Translations under genes and position numbers: made by a program
Notes under the pieces: generated by a model
Told to the model about the DNA's origin: nothing
The model's input: the letters and a program-made list of their open reading frames with translations, nothing else
Database searches by the model: none
Assembly (NCBI GenBank): GCA_021464415.1
Contig: CM038469.1
Span: forward strand, 30,869,736 to 30,933,735
Direction of reading: 5' to 3'
Length of the DNA: 64,000 nt
Source: Lonicera japonica
Taxonomy: Eukaryota > Streptophyta > Magnoliopsida > Dipsacales > Caprifoliaceae
Shown here: one piece after another, positions 11,442-23,099 of the stretch
Layout: the number at the start of each line of letters is the position of its first letter
Position numbering within the stretch: the stretch's first letter is position 1

Positions 11442-12392
11442 CAGTTTAAGTATGGAAAGAAGGCATTACACTATATTCATGTGTTACTAAATCATTTTAC
11501 AGGCTTAAAGTGGTTAAGCAATTGAGGTTGGATGCAAGCAAGAAGGTTGAATGCGAAAAATTGCAAGAAGAAGGCCTGAAGGCCCGAAGAATAAGTCAAT
11601 ATCCATTCCGAGGCCCGAGGAGAGAAAACTCCGTAAACTACACCCAAAACACTAGCAAGAAGAGAATAAGCAAGTCCCTAAGCATGAATGAAGAGAATGA
11701 AAGTGTCCAAGAGTTATTCCAAGAGAAAATAAACTCAACTGAATCGATTCCTGAAGTTTCTGAAGAAAACCAAGAATTGCCGTAAGAAGCCTGAAGTTAT
11801 AGCTGATCAAAGTTTTTATCTATTGAGAATTTGAAGAAATTCCCAGAAATAAAAATTATAGAGATTTGAATTAAATACACATAGGCAAAAACAACGCATC
11901 AATCAGAGTTTGGAACATAAAGTTATGAGTAAAAGAAGAAGCCATCAAAAAAATGGGGGCCTAATTTTTGTCCAAATTCAATTTTAGACTATGTTTCGAC
12001 CCGTTTCTTCAAAGATTATTCAAACCATAACTTGAGACACCTGTGTACCATATAAAAGGTTTGATATCTTATATTTTAGGATACGATACAATTTAGAGTC
12101 GATTTACAGAGAGGTTTAGAGAGCCGTAGCTTCTTGGGAGCTTTTGCGCAGTGTCTAACGATCGAACTTAAGAGTTATATTATTCAATTCCTTAAAACAA
12201 TTGTTAGATTAGTTTGTTTACGATCTTTGGAGGCTAGAAATGTTTTGTAATCAACATTCAATCCATCATTTAATACAATTTTCAATTCAAGTCTCAATCG
12301 CGTACCGGGTAAACCCTAATTTTCTATTTTCTTTCAATTCGATTGCTTTTAATTGTTTGTTTGCTTTGTTATTCATAGATTAGTTATTTGAG

Positions 12393-12395
<3 letters not shown>

Positions 12396-12428
<33 letters not shown>
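12396..12428. repeat. (AT)n microsatellite
   Basis: About 16 AT units within LTR X copy 1. Copy 2 has only a short TATAT at the same place (near 52990), so the run expanded after the copies separated. Confidence 0.9.
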
Positions 12429-12429
<1 letters not shown>

Positions 12430-12785
12430 TGGAATCAACCTTAAATCCATATTTTTAGGGCTAGTTTTAGGGTTTATAGATATGTTTTGTCGATTTATCG
12501 GTTTTTTGTCGATCTATGCTTAATTCTCGTTTTATATTCAAATAGTTTACAATTTTTCTATGATTTTCATACGTAATTTATCCTTGATCATTGAGAATTT
12601 TATTTTCCAAAATTCTTATGGTTTGGGTCATGTTTGTTAGGTTTTTATTGGTTTTGAGTTTATTTACTGTTTTTGTTGTAAAATTTTTGTTTTAAATAAA
12701 AATTGCGAAATTCCAAAGTCAAACATTTTAAAATCTGATTTTTTACACTATTAGGCATGTGTTTAATGTTTTCCATGATTTTTGA

Positions 12786-13600
12786 TGGTGTAAAATAGTG
12801 TTCTACACCGTGGACCAATCACGAGAAGACACGTGGACATTATTGAAGAAGCAAAGTGGAAGAGTTGGGAGGTCTACCCCTAAGACTGTGCTCGAAAAGA
12901 GCTCGCGAGAACACCCAGTATAAAACTCATGTATAATGGAGGTGCCTAACCACTCTGTCAGAGTGGTAGACAGAGGCATGGGAGACTACTTCCCACCCTG
13001 CAACAGGCACAGAACTTCCTTCACCTTCGTTAAATACATAGTAACTGCATTTAATGCACCAGAATCCATGGAGAAACAATGTCATAGTTGGTGAAGATGA
13101 GGGATGGCCTTAGACCTGCTCCACAGAGCTCCCTCCACACGTTTCTTCTCTATCACATATATAGAAGAAGCATTTACTTCTCTCAACAACCAAGAACAAC
13201 CCAATGAAAATCAAGAAATCCATCATTCAAGTAACAAACAGTGAACAACCCGCATAAAGATAGAAAAAGTGAGTTACAAAGCACACAATAGAGCTCCTAA
13301 TATAGAAAAAATTAGAACTTGCGTGGCTTGAAAATACTTTTGTTGTAAACCTAGTGAGGATATAATAGCTAGAGAGATCTTGTAAGCTTGAAATACCAAT
13401 TCAATCGTCATAATACAAAGCAACCTGAGCTCCTCCTAGTTCTATTTCACAGAGGAGTACTAATATAAATTTTCATGTAAGGCGAACCTCCTCTATACAT
13501 CTTTGACTCTTTTAGCTCATTTTCAGTTATTGCTCTAATCATTTGATCCGATCATTCGACTGTTTGGTTTAAACTAACTACATTTAGTTTTTTTGCACCA
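12786..13600 (+). repeat. 5' LTR of the outer Tat element
   Basis: The LTR starts TGGTGTAAAATAG and ends TTGCACCA, a short TGGTG...CACCA inverted pair. The first about 160 bp recur at 40453-40612 as the remaining 3' LTR. A TATATAG box near 13157-13165 could be the promoter. Confidence 0.85.
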
Positions 13601-13605
13601 ATAGT

Positions 13606-13622
13606 TTGGCGCCATCTGTGGG
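13606..13622 (+). other. Primer-binding site of the outer Tat element
   Basis: TGGCGCCATCTGTGGG lies five bases downstream of the LTR end. A TGGCGCC-type primer-binding site immediately after the LTR is common in plant Ty3/gypsy elements. The matching tRNA was not determined. Confidence 0.7.
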
Positions 13623-13689
13623 AAAGACATTTTCTCTAAGTCACATACCTTTCTAAGAAATCTAAACACACCTAAAAACTCACCATGTC

Positions 13690-14647
13690 GTGTTCAGGAC
13701 AAACCCAACCAGATCCCCTAGTGGAACTAAGGGAGCGACGGCCGCCCTCCTAGTCCAAATTAATAAACTCATGGCCCAGAGAGAAACTCCCCCAGCCGCG
13801 CCAGTCCCAGCTATACAAAATCTTGGAGACCGACGCGGAGAATCTAGGGGGAGTTGTAACGAAACCAGTGAGTTTGAATCTGGTCGATCAAGCTCTAGGA
13901 GAGAGTCCTCCTCCAAAGAGGTTTTATTTGCACTTCTTCCCCCACCAGTGAGGAATTCACAAGTGAATGTGGTCTACGAGGGATGCTTTGAGAGAGCCTC
14001 TTAACATTAAAGCCATAGCAAAATAGCTCAACTTTCCCTTCCTCCAACTCGGGAAGCAGATGCCAAGCCTCAATGGTCTATATTCGATAGGATATTTCAC
14101 AAGGGATCTGTGGAAGAGGTAAAGAAGAGACTTCTGTTCGAGATGAAAGCTTAGATAGCCGAGATGTTTAAGACAATGGGCCACCTGGGAGGGAGCTCAG
14201 CCGTAGCCCTGGTAAAAGACTCCAAATCCCTATTTGTGGAGCACATTCAGAGCTGTTAGGTTTCAGAGAAATTTAAGCTTCCAACGTTGGAGTCGTATGA
14301 TAGCACCGCGGACCCTGTATACTTCTGGAACCAGTATGAGAATATAATGAGACTCCAGAATGTCTCGGATGGTATCTTATGCAGGGCATTTGTCACAACG
14401 TTCAAGGGAGCAGCTCAAATGTGGTGCAACAGCTTGCTCCCAAGGTCAATCCAGAGCTCACAAGAGCTCGGAACTAAGTTCATCTCCCATTTTCTTTGAA
14501 CTTAAAAGCAGTCCAAACCCTCCACTCACCTCTTCACCATTAAACAGAGGTCAACAGAAAGTTTGAAAGACTATGCTTGTCGATTCAATCAAGAAAGCCT
14601 TACAATCACAAACCTCAATGAATGAGTGGCAGAGGCAGCCTTCAACG
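13690..14647 (+). pseudogene. Outer Tat gag, N-terminal part
   Basis: The first frame (13690-14004) is a serine/arginine- and proline-rich gag leader. The second (14287-14499) contains the retrotransposon gag core, with YDSTADPVYFWNQYENIM and FKGAAQMWCNSL, typical of the Retrotrans_gag family. Several stops and a frameshift break the frame. The gene is cut by the inner Tat element at 14648 and resumes at 31504. Confidence 0.8.
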
Positions 14648-15833
14648 TGTGAGAATCCAGATCCCACAACCCTCGAAATTCCCTTTCTTTTTTTGTTTTG
14701 AATGAAAACTTGTTTTATAGAGTCACCAATTTGTTTTACAAGAAAACAAACAAAAGATCGTACAAAAGATAATTTGAAAACAAACTATCTTTCATACGTT
14801 TGAACTAGAGATTTATTTGATAACTTGTTTTGTTAGGGTTCGAGAACTACGTTACAAATTGGAAAGGTGTTAGGCACCCAATTCGTCATTTCGATCTCTT
14901 AATGGATCATGTATCCAATTCTTATTTTAGACATCTTGCAAGTAGTTTTAATAGTTTTTAAAATAGTTTTTTCGGATAAATTTATTTTAAAATTGTATTT
15001 TAAAATTAGACTCGAGCTTTGTGAGCGCCTACGTATTCATTATCAGAATAAAATCAGAGTCTCGTAGTTCCATTTGTTTGGAAACTGTTTTTGTATTTTT
15101 CTTTTGTTTTGAAAACGTGTCAAAACATATTTTAATTTTCTTGTAAAACTTAGAAAAGACTTGTTTTGAAAGCAATGAACTTCTTTGCAAGTTATCTAAC
15201 TTTTTGTATTAAAACTCATATTTAAATGCAGTATTAAAATTCAGAAGAGTTATAGAAAGACATACTTGATGCGCTTGAAGAAGAACGGGGATCGCTTGCT
15301 TGCTCCTTTTCTTTCTAGAACTTTCTCTCTTTAAAAAGACTCTCTTATAATCTTGACAGAGTTTTTCTTCTCAAAAAACTCTATTGAGTGTTGATGATCC
15401 CAAATGAGAGCCCAAGGATCCTATTTATAGAGATATTTTTGCCAAAAAAAGCTCTAAAAGAGGCCAGCCACAGGGGGTAGACTCACGGTTGGGGGACCCT
15501 GCGGCTGGGGTGTGCAATTGGAGCGTGCGGCTGGGTGAGCGAGCCGTGCGGTTGGGGCTTGCGGCTGGCTCTTCAAAAATGCACCAAAACACTTTAAAAA
15601 TTCAATTTTTCTAACGTGGTGCTGCCCCGCACCCTGCGACCTGACAGGGCAGGTCGATCCCCGTCCTAGTAAAGTGAAGTGGCAACAATGGTCATGATAA
15701 ACTCCCAGCAGATCCAAACTTGGAGTCTTTCCTATCAGTCTTTTATATGCATGATGACTCGGGACTAAATGCAAGATGCTTATTTTGTATAAAAATCATA
15801 TCCACGCGAGAGTCATGGATTGGGGTGTTCACA
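14648..15833 (-). repeat. Inner Tat 3' LTR (left copy)
   Basis: It runs from TGTGAGAATCCAG to GGTGTTCACA and matches 30240-31503 throughout, except for a shorter GC-rich array (15461-15570). A conserved block near 14861-14895 (ACGTTACAAATTGG...GGTGTTAGGCACC) also recurs at about 60350. Confidence 0.92.
15421..15570 (-). promoter_or_regulatory. LTR promoter: GCGGTTGG array upstream of a TATA box
   Basis: Read on -, CTATAAATAG (15430-15421) lies about 30 bases downstream of an array of GC-rich units (15461-15570) built on GCGGCTGG, GTGCGGTTGG and GGCTTGCGGCTGG. This is far richer in G+C than the rest of the LTR. The same unit precedes TATA boxes at 17451 and 21326. The promoter role is inferred from arrangement. 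Confidence 0.6.
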
Positions 15834-16189
15834 GACCCTCTCGGCCCAGGATCCTTGCTTATAAGGATTCTGGGACGATATAAAGAAGACAACAATACAC
15901 GACTTTCGTGTGAATCTTAAATTGTTAATCGAATCAAGACATACTCTTCTGTCAAGCAAAATCTCGTAGCGTCTTAGGCAATGCAATTCACAACTGTCCC
16001 TTCTCTTGGTTTATGATACACGATACATCGCTTTTTTTCCCCTGCCTACCCTTAGGGGTACCTTACTAGGGATTTTGTGTAAAGAATAGAATGTGTTTAA
16101 AAAGAGGAAAAAGAAAGATTCTCCCTCTTTGGAAAAATGAAAATAATTTACTTTATATGGAGTATGCGGGATAATTTTGTGTAAAGAAT
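15834..16189. other. Inner Tat region beside the 3' LTR
   Basis: On - the bases next to the LTR read GGGCCGAGAGGGTC, a purine-rich stretch in the position of the polypurine tract. No genes are seen. Confidence 0.45.
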
Positions 16190-16500
16190 AGAAATTCCCA
16201 TCTTTAGGAATGTGTAGAATAATGTGATTCCTTTCTTGGGGAATATGAATATGAAAGAGATTCCCTTCGTGGGGAATATGTGGAAAGGTTCCCTTCGTGG
16301 GGAGTATGCGAAAAGAGTTATTTCCCATCGTGGGGAAAGAGATTTTGGAGAAATTCCCATCGTGGGGAATGCGAAGAATTCCTGCCTTGAGGAATCCAAA
16401 AAATTCCCATCGTGGGGAACAAGTAGAGTCATTATTTCCCATCGTGGGGATTGCGAAGAATTCATGCCTTGAGGAATTCGAAAAAAATCCCCATCAAGAT
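16190..16500. repeat. Minisatellite with core TTCCCATCGTGGGGA
   Basis: Eight or more units share a TTCCC-ATCGT-GGGGA core with inverted TCCC/GGGA halves. They are spaced 27-40 bp apart by linkers such as ATGCGAAGAATTCCTGCCTTGAGGAATCC. Three variants occur (ATCGT, TTCGT, TTCTTG). Frames crossing the array in both directions are by-products. It lies in the non-coding 3' part of the inner Tat element. Confidence 0.85.
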
Positions 16501-17370
16501 TGTCTTGCTATTACAATCTTTCCTCTTTGGATATTTTCAAAACTTATATGCTAGAGAGAATTGCTTTGAAACTTGAAGATTTCTTTCCTTCTTTTATTCA
16601 TTTCACCCTCAGTTTTGACTTTTAATGTTATCTAAAATTAGACTTTGAATCAATTTTTCTAGAAACTTTCAAACTGTCATGCATGGATGGGATTTGGCCT
16701 TTCTCTACCCTCAGTTTTCCTCTTTTTTAGTTATGAGGATAAAATTTCGTTTGGATATTTCTTAATTCTCCTTGAGCTACCCTTTGATTTTCTACAGGGA
16801 AGGTGTTGGTCCTTTATCGTTTTTTGTTTTTCAATACCATTATTGCTCCCTCTTTTTATGATCTTTTTTGCATATCCGGCCCATTGTTTTGGCTTTCGAA
16901 TTTTTTTTTCATTTTTTATTCATTGCTTTTTCCAAAATAGGAGTCTTACTCACCTAAGATGTAGCCCTCCGCCTTTTTTGGCACAACTCTCACTCTTAGT
17001 GTGGCTCTCCTTGTCGATTTTCTTCCTTTCTGTTTGTCACTCTTTCCTCACTTTGACCAACGGGATTTTTTCTCTTTTCTACTTTTTTAATTTTTTCTTG
17101 TACCAGATTCTTCTTTTACACCTTCCCCATTTATTCACCAGATTCGTGCTCTCTGGAAAACTGATTGATCCTTTTGAATTTCGGTTCTTTCACAGACTTC
17201 AAAGTATCGGACCTTGAATTTTGATCATCCATCTCGTGCATGTGAATGTGTCTTAGCCCTTTATTTTTAGAAAAATGATTCATGGTCATCATCTCCAAAA
17301 CCCCAACCGTTTTTTTTTTGAAGTTAAAACTGGTCAAAACTGGGGGGTAGCTGCAGGGTATATACCCCCT
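16501..17370. other. Pyrimidine-rich untranslated DNA of the inner Tat element
   Basis: A T/C-rich strand gives a long phenylalanine/leucine-rich frame (16687-17217) with no recognisable domain. I see no support for a gene. Confidence 0.5.
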
Positions 17371-17460
17371 AGCCGTACGGTTGGGAGGCAGCCGTACGGT
17401 TGGGAGGCAGCCGTACAGCTAGCAGGCCTGCGGCTGGCCCCTTGGAAGCCTATAAAAAGG
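17371..17460 (+). promoter_or_regulatory. Promoter of the antisense PMD gene: CCGTACGGTTGG array plus TATA box
   Basis: Three tandem units of about 20 bp (AGCCGTACGGTTGGGAGGC type) are followed by GCGGCTGG and then CCTATAAAAAGG (TATA at 17451-17458). The units closely match the LTR array. The coding frame opens about 100 bp downstream. Confidence 0.6.
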
Positions 17461-17555
17461 ATCCTGTTTAGCCTTTTCTCTTCACTTTCACTTGCAGTTT
17501 CTCTCTCTAGCATATATTTTTTTAGTTTTCAAAAGTTTTTAGCGGGCGTTTGTTA

Positions 17556-20500
17556 GGAGTGTTAGGAATGGCATTTTCGAGGTTGCTATCGATCTTTGTG
17601 ATTATGATGATGGGGGCCCACCAGAGGGCGGGGAGGCACCAGAGCACCTTTCGAAAAATGAGCTAGAGGCGGTGATGACGACGGCTGATGGGCACATTGT
17701 CTGTGCGCCACATCACGATGATTGGGAGGGGGTGGCATGGGAGGGGCCTCTGGGGGCAGACGGATCTCTCCAGCGAGCGATGTATCAAGACATGCTTATG
17801 ATTTCACCCGGAGAGGGACGGGAGTGGCTGCTGACGGAGCCCGCGGCGCACGAGATTCGTCGTTGGACTCGGGTATGTCTTGATTTTATGTTCTGTACTT
17901 GTTCATTTATTTAGAAAAATATGCAATGATATGCTATGAAAGATGATAGGATTGATAATTTCTTGCCATATGTGATACTTAATATGGATTTTTTTCTAAA
18001 ATAATGTGATGAATAAATTAGATGCCCGAAAGAAATCTAATTATATAATTAATTTTAAAAGAACATAATTGATTATAAAAATAATATAATGACAAAGGAT
18101 TGGTCGTTGCCGTGGTATCACAAGAGCGGCGCCGGAGCTTCGGGATCATCTACCCCCTTCGTGAGAGCTTACTTGAGTGCGACCCCTTTTGGGAGATTTA
18201 TAAAGGTGCTACTGGGTGGGGAGTTTCAGCGATCAGTTAGTTTACCGATGATTTTAGGTGAGAGATGGTGGGACACTACACACACGTTTCACTAGGGATA
18301 GGGAGAGATGACTTTGACCCCGGAGGATGTGTTCGCGTTTACAGGGTTGCCATTTAGAAGGGAGGTAGTGGCTCCCAACTCCCGAGTATGGGTGACTTTA
18401 GATGGGATGGGGGCGGCTTTGTGATGGAGGTCGAGTCATATTGTGGCGGACGGGATTCCGCACACTGCGATGGTGCTGCACATTGAGGCCGAGAGTGGGA
18501 GGTTTGGGTTTGGGCCGATGACGCGCCAGGAGGTTTGGCAGTTGTTTCGGTGCTATCTTTTGCTGGTGTTCCATGATTTCTTTTTCGCTCGTGGTGGAGA
18601 CAACTTGCGGCTGTGGTGGTTTCCGTATTTGAGACACTTCGACCAATTATACACGTTCGCATAGGGTGGGTACGTGCTAGCAGTGTTGTATGAGCCGATG
18701 GATCTCATGTGCCGATACATGAAGCTCAACCATCGTGGGCTTGTCACACTGTGGGAGGTAATTTTAATTTAAATGTAACTTATTTTAAATAACCTTGATA
18801 TTTTAAAAGCCTGTGTTAACAAAAAATATGTACTTTTAACATATGTGGTTTATAGCTCATACTAATTAGGGTATAGGGCAAATTCAGCTGCACCCCACGT
18901 ATGCGGATGAGTTCCCATTATTCCGGCAGTTTTACAGTAGGAATATCGCTGGAGTGTATTGGTATTTTACACCGAATTTGAGTGCGGGTGACGTGTTTGG
19001 GCTTCAGCTCAAGCAAGTATAAAAACAAAAGTTATGATCAAGTAAAATTATTTAATGCACATTTATGAAAAAGTTAACCGTTGTACTTATAAATGGTAGG
19101 TACAGTGGAGCCCATAGCCCGCATTCGTGACTCAGCACTGGGGTTATACGGATGCTTTGGCAGCTGCGCGTTCGAGGAGGCTGTTTACGCATGCGTATAG
19201 GGTGGTGTTTCACTTGGGGGAACGGGTGGTAAGGCAGCATACCCCGGTGTTAGGAGCGATGGTGCCAGCATGGCCTCCAGCTGCAATGAGGCAACCAGGT
19301 TTACTGTCCATGGAGGAGCGTACGGTGTTCATGGCGGGGGTGCCATTTGAGGGTTCTTTGGTGGAGGGAGATTATGGATTGTTTGCACATCGATACCTGA
19401 TGCGGGAGATTAAGAGGGTGCACGGACGAGTGTTTTATGAGAGGTTTGTGGCTATTGGAGAAGACACGTTATTTATTCGGGGTCAATTATATATATCGCA
19501 GCGGGTGCCACACCAGCTCGTGCCTGCCCCTAACAAGTGGACTAAGGGTATTGCGAATTCGGATGACGAAGATTCAAATGGAGAGAGAGAGGGGGGGCCT
19601 CAGTTGGTGGAGGGAAAGGAGGAGGGATCGAATGAGGTCCCGCTGGGAGAGAGGAATGGTGGGGTGCCCACTAGGCCGAGTGGAGGAGTAGAGGGGGGAC
19701 TCTCGGTGGCGGTATCGCCGGGGCGTGGTAGAGACGGTAGAGACAGCAGAGTAGGGAGGGGTGGCCGGAGTCCGGTGTCGAGATCGTCCATTCCACCGAG
19801 CATGGCAGGGAGGACGCCTCAGATATCTGCGGAGGAAATAGTGCAAATGGTGGAGGCGATGCAGATGCCGAAGGGATGTGGGTCAGTATCTGGTCGTGGA
19901 TCGGGCCATGGATCTGTGTCGGGTTCTTCGCTGATGTTTGGGTCAGGGGACATAGATTGGGCCCAATATGTGTCTTTTTCCCCGAGTATATAGACGCCAA
20001 CGGGATCGCCTGAGGCCGGGTCAGTTGGTTTTAGGCCTTACTCTTTATCTACTCCTTCGTCGGGTGCGGCAAGAGGGATTGTCTTCTGGGAGGTGACGGA
20101 TTATGCCACTCGGTTAGGAGAAGAGACAAGCGTGGGGGAGGCGCCGGCGACGAGGGCGGGCGAGAAAGGGAAGGTAAAAGAAGTGGCCCCTGAGTCGAAG
20201 AGGACAAAGGAGTCGGAAGAGGAGGCGCCTTCGGCGGTTGGTGAAGTCGCTAGGGCTGGAGTGGGGCCGTCTCAGACTGGTCCGGGTGAGGCATCAACTT
20301 CGTACTCGATCCCGGAGTACCCGAAGGATATCCTATACTTGGAGTTTGGCCGTCAGAGGCAGTACCGAATTCCCGATATCCCGGTGGACAATGGTCATAT
20401 AGGTGCCTTGGCGCATGTGTCGGGCGACGAGGTATAATTTTTGAAAATATATTATGTAAATGTTTTGATATTAATGTGTATTTTTGTTTTGACAGAGAGG

Positions 20501-20842
20501 TTCGTTTCTTCTACGAGAGGTGGCCGAGTTGCTCTAGAGCTATTTCAAAGCCTACGAGTTGTTAACATTTGCGACGCCATTCCCGACGCAGTACATGGAA
20601 AAGTATGCTCATCGCTTGGCAGGTGATGTGACGGTGACCTACCACCCCTCTCACACACGATCCCGATCAGTGGTGCCGTCTCAGTCGGTGCAAGGTGAGC
20701 AGCGATCAGGCCGGACTTTGAGGCTTGCTCCTTTGCCCCAGGTTCGTAGCAGCGTGGCGTCTGAGAGTCCTGCAAAGGGCGTCGGGGAGACCGAGGCGAA
20801 GCGCCGGCGTACAATGGATCCTCCTCCTTCTCCACAGCGATA
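17556..20842 (+). pseudogene. Plant mobile domain (PMD, MAIN-like) gene carried antisense in the inner Tat element
   Basis: The exons can be read through recognisable splice junctions: about 17556-17873 (donor GGGTATGTC), 18082-18757 (donor GAGGTAATTT), a short exon near 18878-19017, a long exon from about 19100, and a last exon from 20495 after a 60-bp intron ending TTGACAG. The second exon holds the PMD hallmark, ERWWDTTHTFH followed by GEMTLTPEDV and FTGLPF. The next exons continue with YVLAVLYEPMDLMCR and YADEFPLFRQFY, as in MAIN/MAIL1-type proteins. The C-terminal part is low-complexity, acidic and glycine/arginine-rich, ending at TAG 20840-20842. Several in-frame stops (18293, 18299, 18421, 18662) disable it. 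PMD proteins act in nuclear gene silencing in Arabidopsis, and PMD genes occur in plant transposons. Base composition is much richer in G+C than the surroundings. Exact exon ends are inferred. Confidence 0.75.
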
Positions 20843-21220
20843 GGGTTTATTCATGATGGTTCTTTTTGATGATTCAGTTTTAGTGATTAGTGTTTTAATT
20901 GTTGGTTTCGAAAAAACATTTTAGTTTTTTGTTTGGTTTTAATTATGTTGGTTTTTGTTAGAACAAGTTTAGTTATTAAGTTTTTAAATTATTATGGCTA
21001 GAATATTAATGAATGGTTGAATTTTGAAAAAAGAGTTTATGAATGCGTTAATTGATGTCCGCGTTATTTTATTTTTAGAAAAATGTGATGAGATTAAGTA
21101 TACATGTATTGGCAAGGAATTATCAAACCTATATGCATGCAATGATGGATCGTTCTTCCAAAATAATGTCTAGCAATATCTTCATCATGATATATTATAA
21201 GAAAGTTAGAAAGTTTTAAC
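20843..21220. other. Spacer between the two antisense genes
   Basis: AT-rich DNA, probably the 3' UTR of the PMD gene and leader of the next unit. No feature is seen. Confidence 0.5.
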
Positions 21221-21333
21221 AAGGAAAAGGGCCAACCGCACCCCCTAACTGCAAGGGGTAGCAGCACGGTTGGCTGCCAACCGCACGGTTGGGAGCTAGC
21301 CGTGCGGTTGGCCTGTACAGTAGGCTATAAATA
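21221..21333 (+). promoter_or_regulatory. Promoter of the second antisense gene: CCGCACGGTTGG array plus TATA box
   Basis: Units such as AACCGCACGGTTGGGAGC and GCCGTGCGGTTGG, in both orientations, fill 21225-21312. GGCTATAAATAATG follows (TATA at 21326-21333). The layout copies the arrangement at 17371-17460 and in the LTR. The first ATG of the next frame is at 21344. Confidence 0.6.
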
Positions 21334-21343
21334 ATGCGCGAAT

Positions 21344-22651
21344 TTGTCCTTTTTCTCACTTTACACCTTATCTATTCCACTTTTTTCCTTCAAAAAACTC
21401 CATTCTTCTTCTTGTCAGTATGTAATCCTTCCATACCATCCTGCCTTTACCCTTTTGACCGATTATCTTGCTCTTGCAGAGGTCGACTGTGGTCTGAACT
21501 GGGGTGATCTCAGCCACTTGCATCGTTGGTGTATGTATGAGATCAACTGGTCATTCTTGCAACGGATAGTGGATTTTTGGGACCCGAAAGATCATTGCTT
21601 TGGTATCGAATTGGACAAGCTGTGCCTGATTATCGAGGAGTTCGTCGTACTGATGCGACAGGATGTAGCTTGGCCACTAGCTTCTTTGAGAGACGGTAGG
21701 AGCCCCCGAGTTATACTAGCGGAGTTCTTGGGGTTACGGGAGGGCGAGTGTAGATCTATGATAGTAGAGGGATAGCTCCACCTAGGCCGGATAGTGGAGT
21801 TTTTCACATGGCATGGCAATGACCCGACATATTATTCGGGACGGACTGCGGCATGTCTCCTTTGTGCCTTTTCTCATATGATGCTGATTACGGGAGATGC
21901 CATTCTGGTTGACCCTCTGATTGTTTGGGTTATATCGGAGGCTAGACATCGACATTTGGTGACTTCGATTCTATTAGCGGAGACGCTAAATGGTTTGGAT
22001 GTTATGGTATAGGGTCATAGTGAGGTATTTTGGGGTAGCCCGTTTCTGTTATACATGTGGCTGACGGAGAGGTTTCGATTTCTGGAGCCACGTTTACCTT
22101 GGAATTCCTGAGATTTCTTTCTTTGGTATGATTACGCTATATCTTCTCGTCTGACATCTTTTGACTGGACCGTTAGGTTCTCGGAGTTGGCCTCCGTCAT
22201 TTGGTGGGATGTTCCTTGGTGGAGGTTGAGGACTATGATTATGAGCATGGGTGGACAAAACTATCTTCAGTTTCGTGGCTTGAGGGAGACATCTTTTTAC
22301 ATACCGGAGCGATTGACTAGGCAGTTCAACATCCCTCTCAGTGTTCCTCTACCTTTGAGAGACTTTTCTTCTATTGCTCTCCCGATTACCCCATGGCTAG
22401 AGATGACTTTGCGAGGTTTGTGGTCTACTCGTTATACTCGTCGATTCCATGGTGCGGAGTTTAGTACTACCCAGGTGACACGGTCTAATGTGGTGTTGCA
22501 TATATGGCGAATAGTTCGTCAGACCATTGAGTATGACCCGATGCTGATGAAATGGTTTTGGTATGTAGACACTCGAGTGACAGATGAGACTGTTCTAGCT
22601 TCATATCATGCCTTGGAAAGGGAGAGGATTTTGCACTCTGCTACTGATTGA
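21344..22651 (+). pseudogene. DUF7745-like gene carried antisense in the inner Tat element
   Basis: Three frames (21344-21775, 21794-22012, 22187-22651) form one protein interrupted by stops at 21773, 22010 and 22109, with little else lost. The N-terminal part has INWSFLQRIVDFWDPKDHCF and a following EEFVVLM segment. The middle has WHGNDPTYYSGRTAACLLCA and ILVDPLIVWVI. The C-terminal part is tryptophan- and arginine-rich. This pattern fits the plant-specific, retrotransposon-associated family annotated as DUF7745. Its function is unknown; its helical, tryptophan-rich style recalls the PMD family, but that is impression only. It has its own upstream TATA module and lies just beyond the integrase end on the opposite strand. 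Confidence 0.6.
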
Positions 22652-23099
22652 TGGGTTTCAGGGATGGTTAGGTTTTATGGATGGCTTCTTCTTGAAAGCA
22701 TTTTGGGTTTAGATATGGAGGTGAAGGATATAGAAAAATGATGTAGGAAAGGATGTGAGTAGGTTCGATGTAGGTTGTTTTTATTTGTCTTGTATGGAAA
22801 ACTTGGGTTATATATGTATGAAAAATATCTTTCTGTCCATTTGCCTCTAAACGAATGAATGTTATTATATGGAATAGACCGAGCCTGAAATTTAACTCAG
22901 GTTGCCTACGTTTTCTCGATTTTTTTTTATTTTTTATTAGGGGCTCAGGTCTTCGTAGTTTATGTGTACAATTTCACTAATAATACTTCTTTAATCGATC
23001 GAGGTTGACTAGCGAGTTTAATTATTGGCCATCAATATCGGTAAGTCTCCAACTATGATGCCTCTAACTAGAATTTTCTTATTAAAGACTTTTACGACA
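22652..23099. other. Inner Tat non-coding stretch between DUF7745-like gene and pol end
   Basis: This probably holds the 3' UTR of the + gene and the 3' end of the - polyprotein transcript. No domains are seen. Confidence 0.45.

Larger units (their letters stand above)
10652..12785 (+). mobile_element. LTR family X, copy 1 (interrupted and truncated)
   Basis: From TGATTGAGC at 10652 this sequence is collinear with 41748-42342 plus 52551-53340. Shared landmarks include GGCCTGAA...CAATATCCATTCC, CTTGGGAGCTTTTG, TATAAAAGGT (about 12051) and GTACCGGGTAAACC. The TG start and TATA-like box suggest an LTR. A CACTA-like element lies inside it (10739-11441), and the copy stops exactly where the outer Tat element begins (12786). 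No proteins are encoded; a 91-residue frame at 11510-11785 is not conserved in copy 2. The lineage is uncertain, possibly Athila-like. Confidence 0.6.

Noticed and set aside
11510..11785. 91-residue frame on + in LTR X copy 1
   Set aside because: The aligned region of copy 2 (about 41905-42160) has shifts and stops, and the residues have no recognisable domain.
16011..16554. Overlapping frames on both strands
   Set aside because: All cross the TTCCCATCGTGGGGA minisatellite, which yields open frames in several phases.
16687..17217. 176-residue hydrophobic frame resembling a membrane protein
   Set aside because: It reflects a T/C-rich strand in the non-coding part of the inner Tat element; no domain, and no clear start context.
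18354..18662. Frames on - opposite the PMD gene
   Set aside because: Shadow frames of the PMD exon, which has recognisable motifs on +.
19574..20000. Serine/proline-rich frames on -
   Set aside because: Complement of the low-complexity C-terminal part of the PMD gene.
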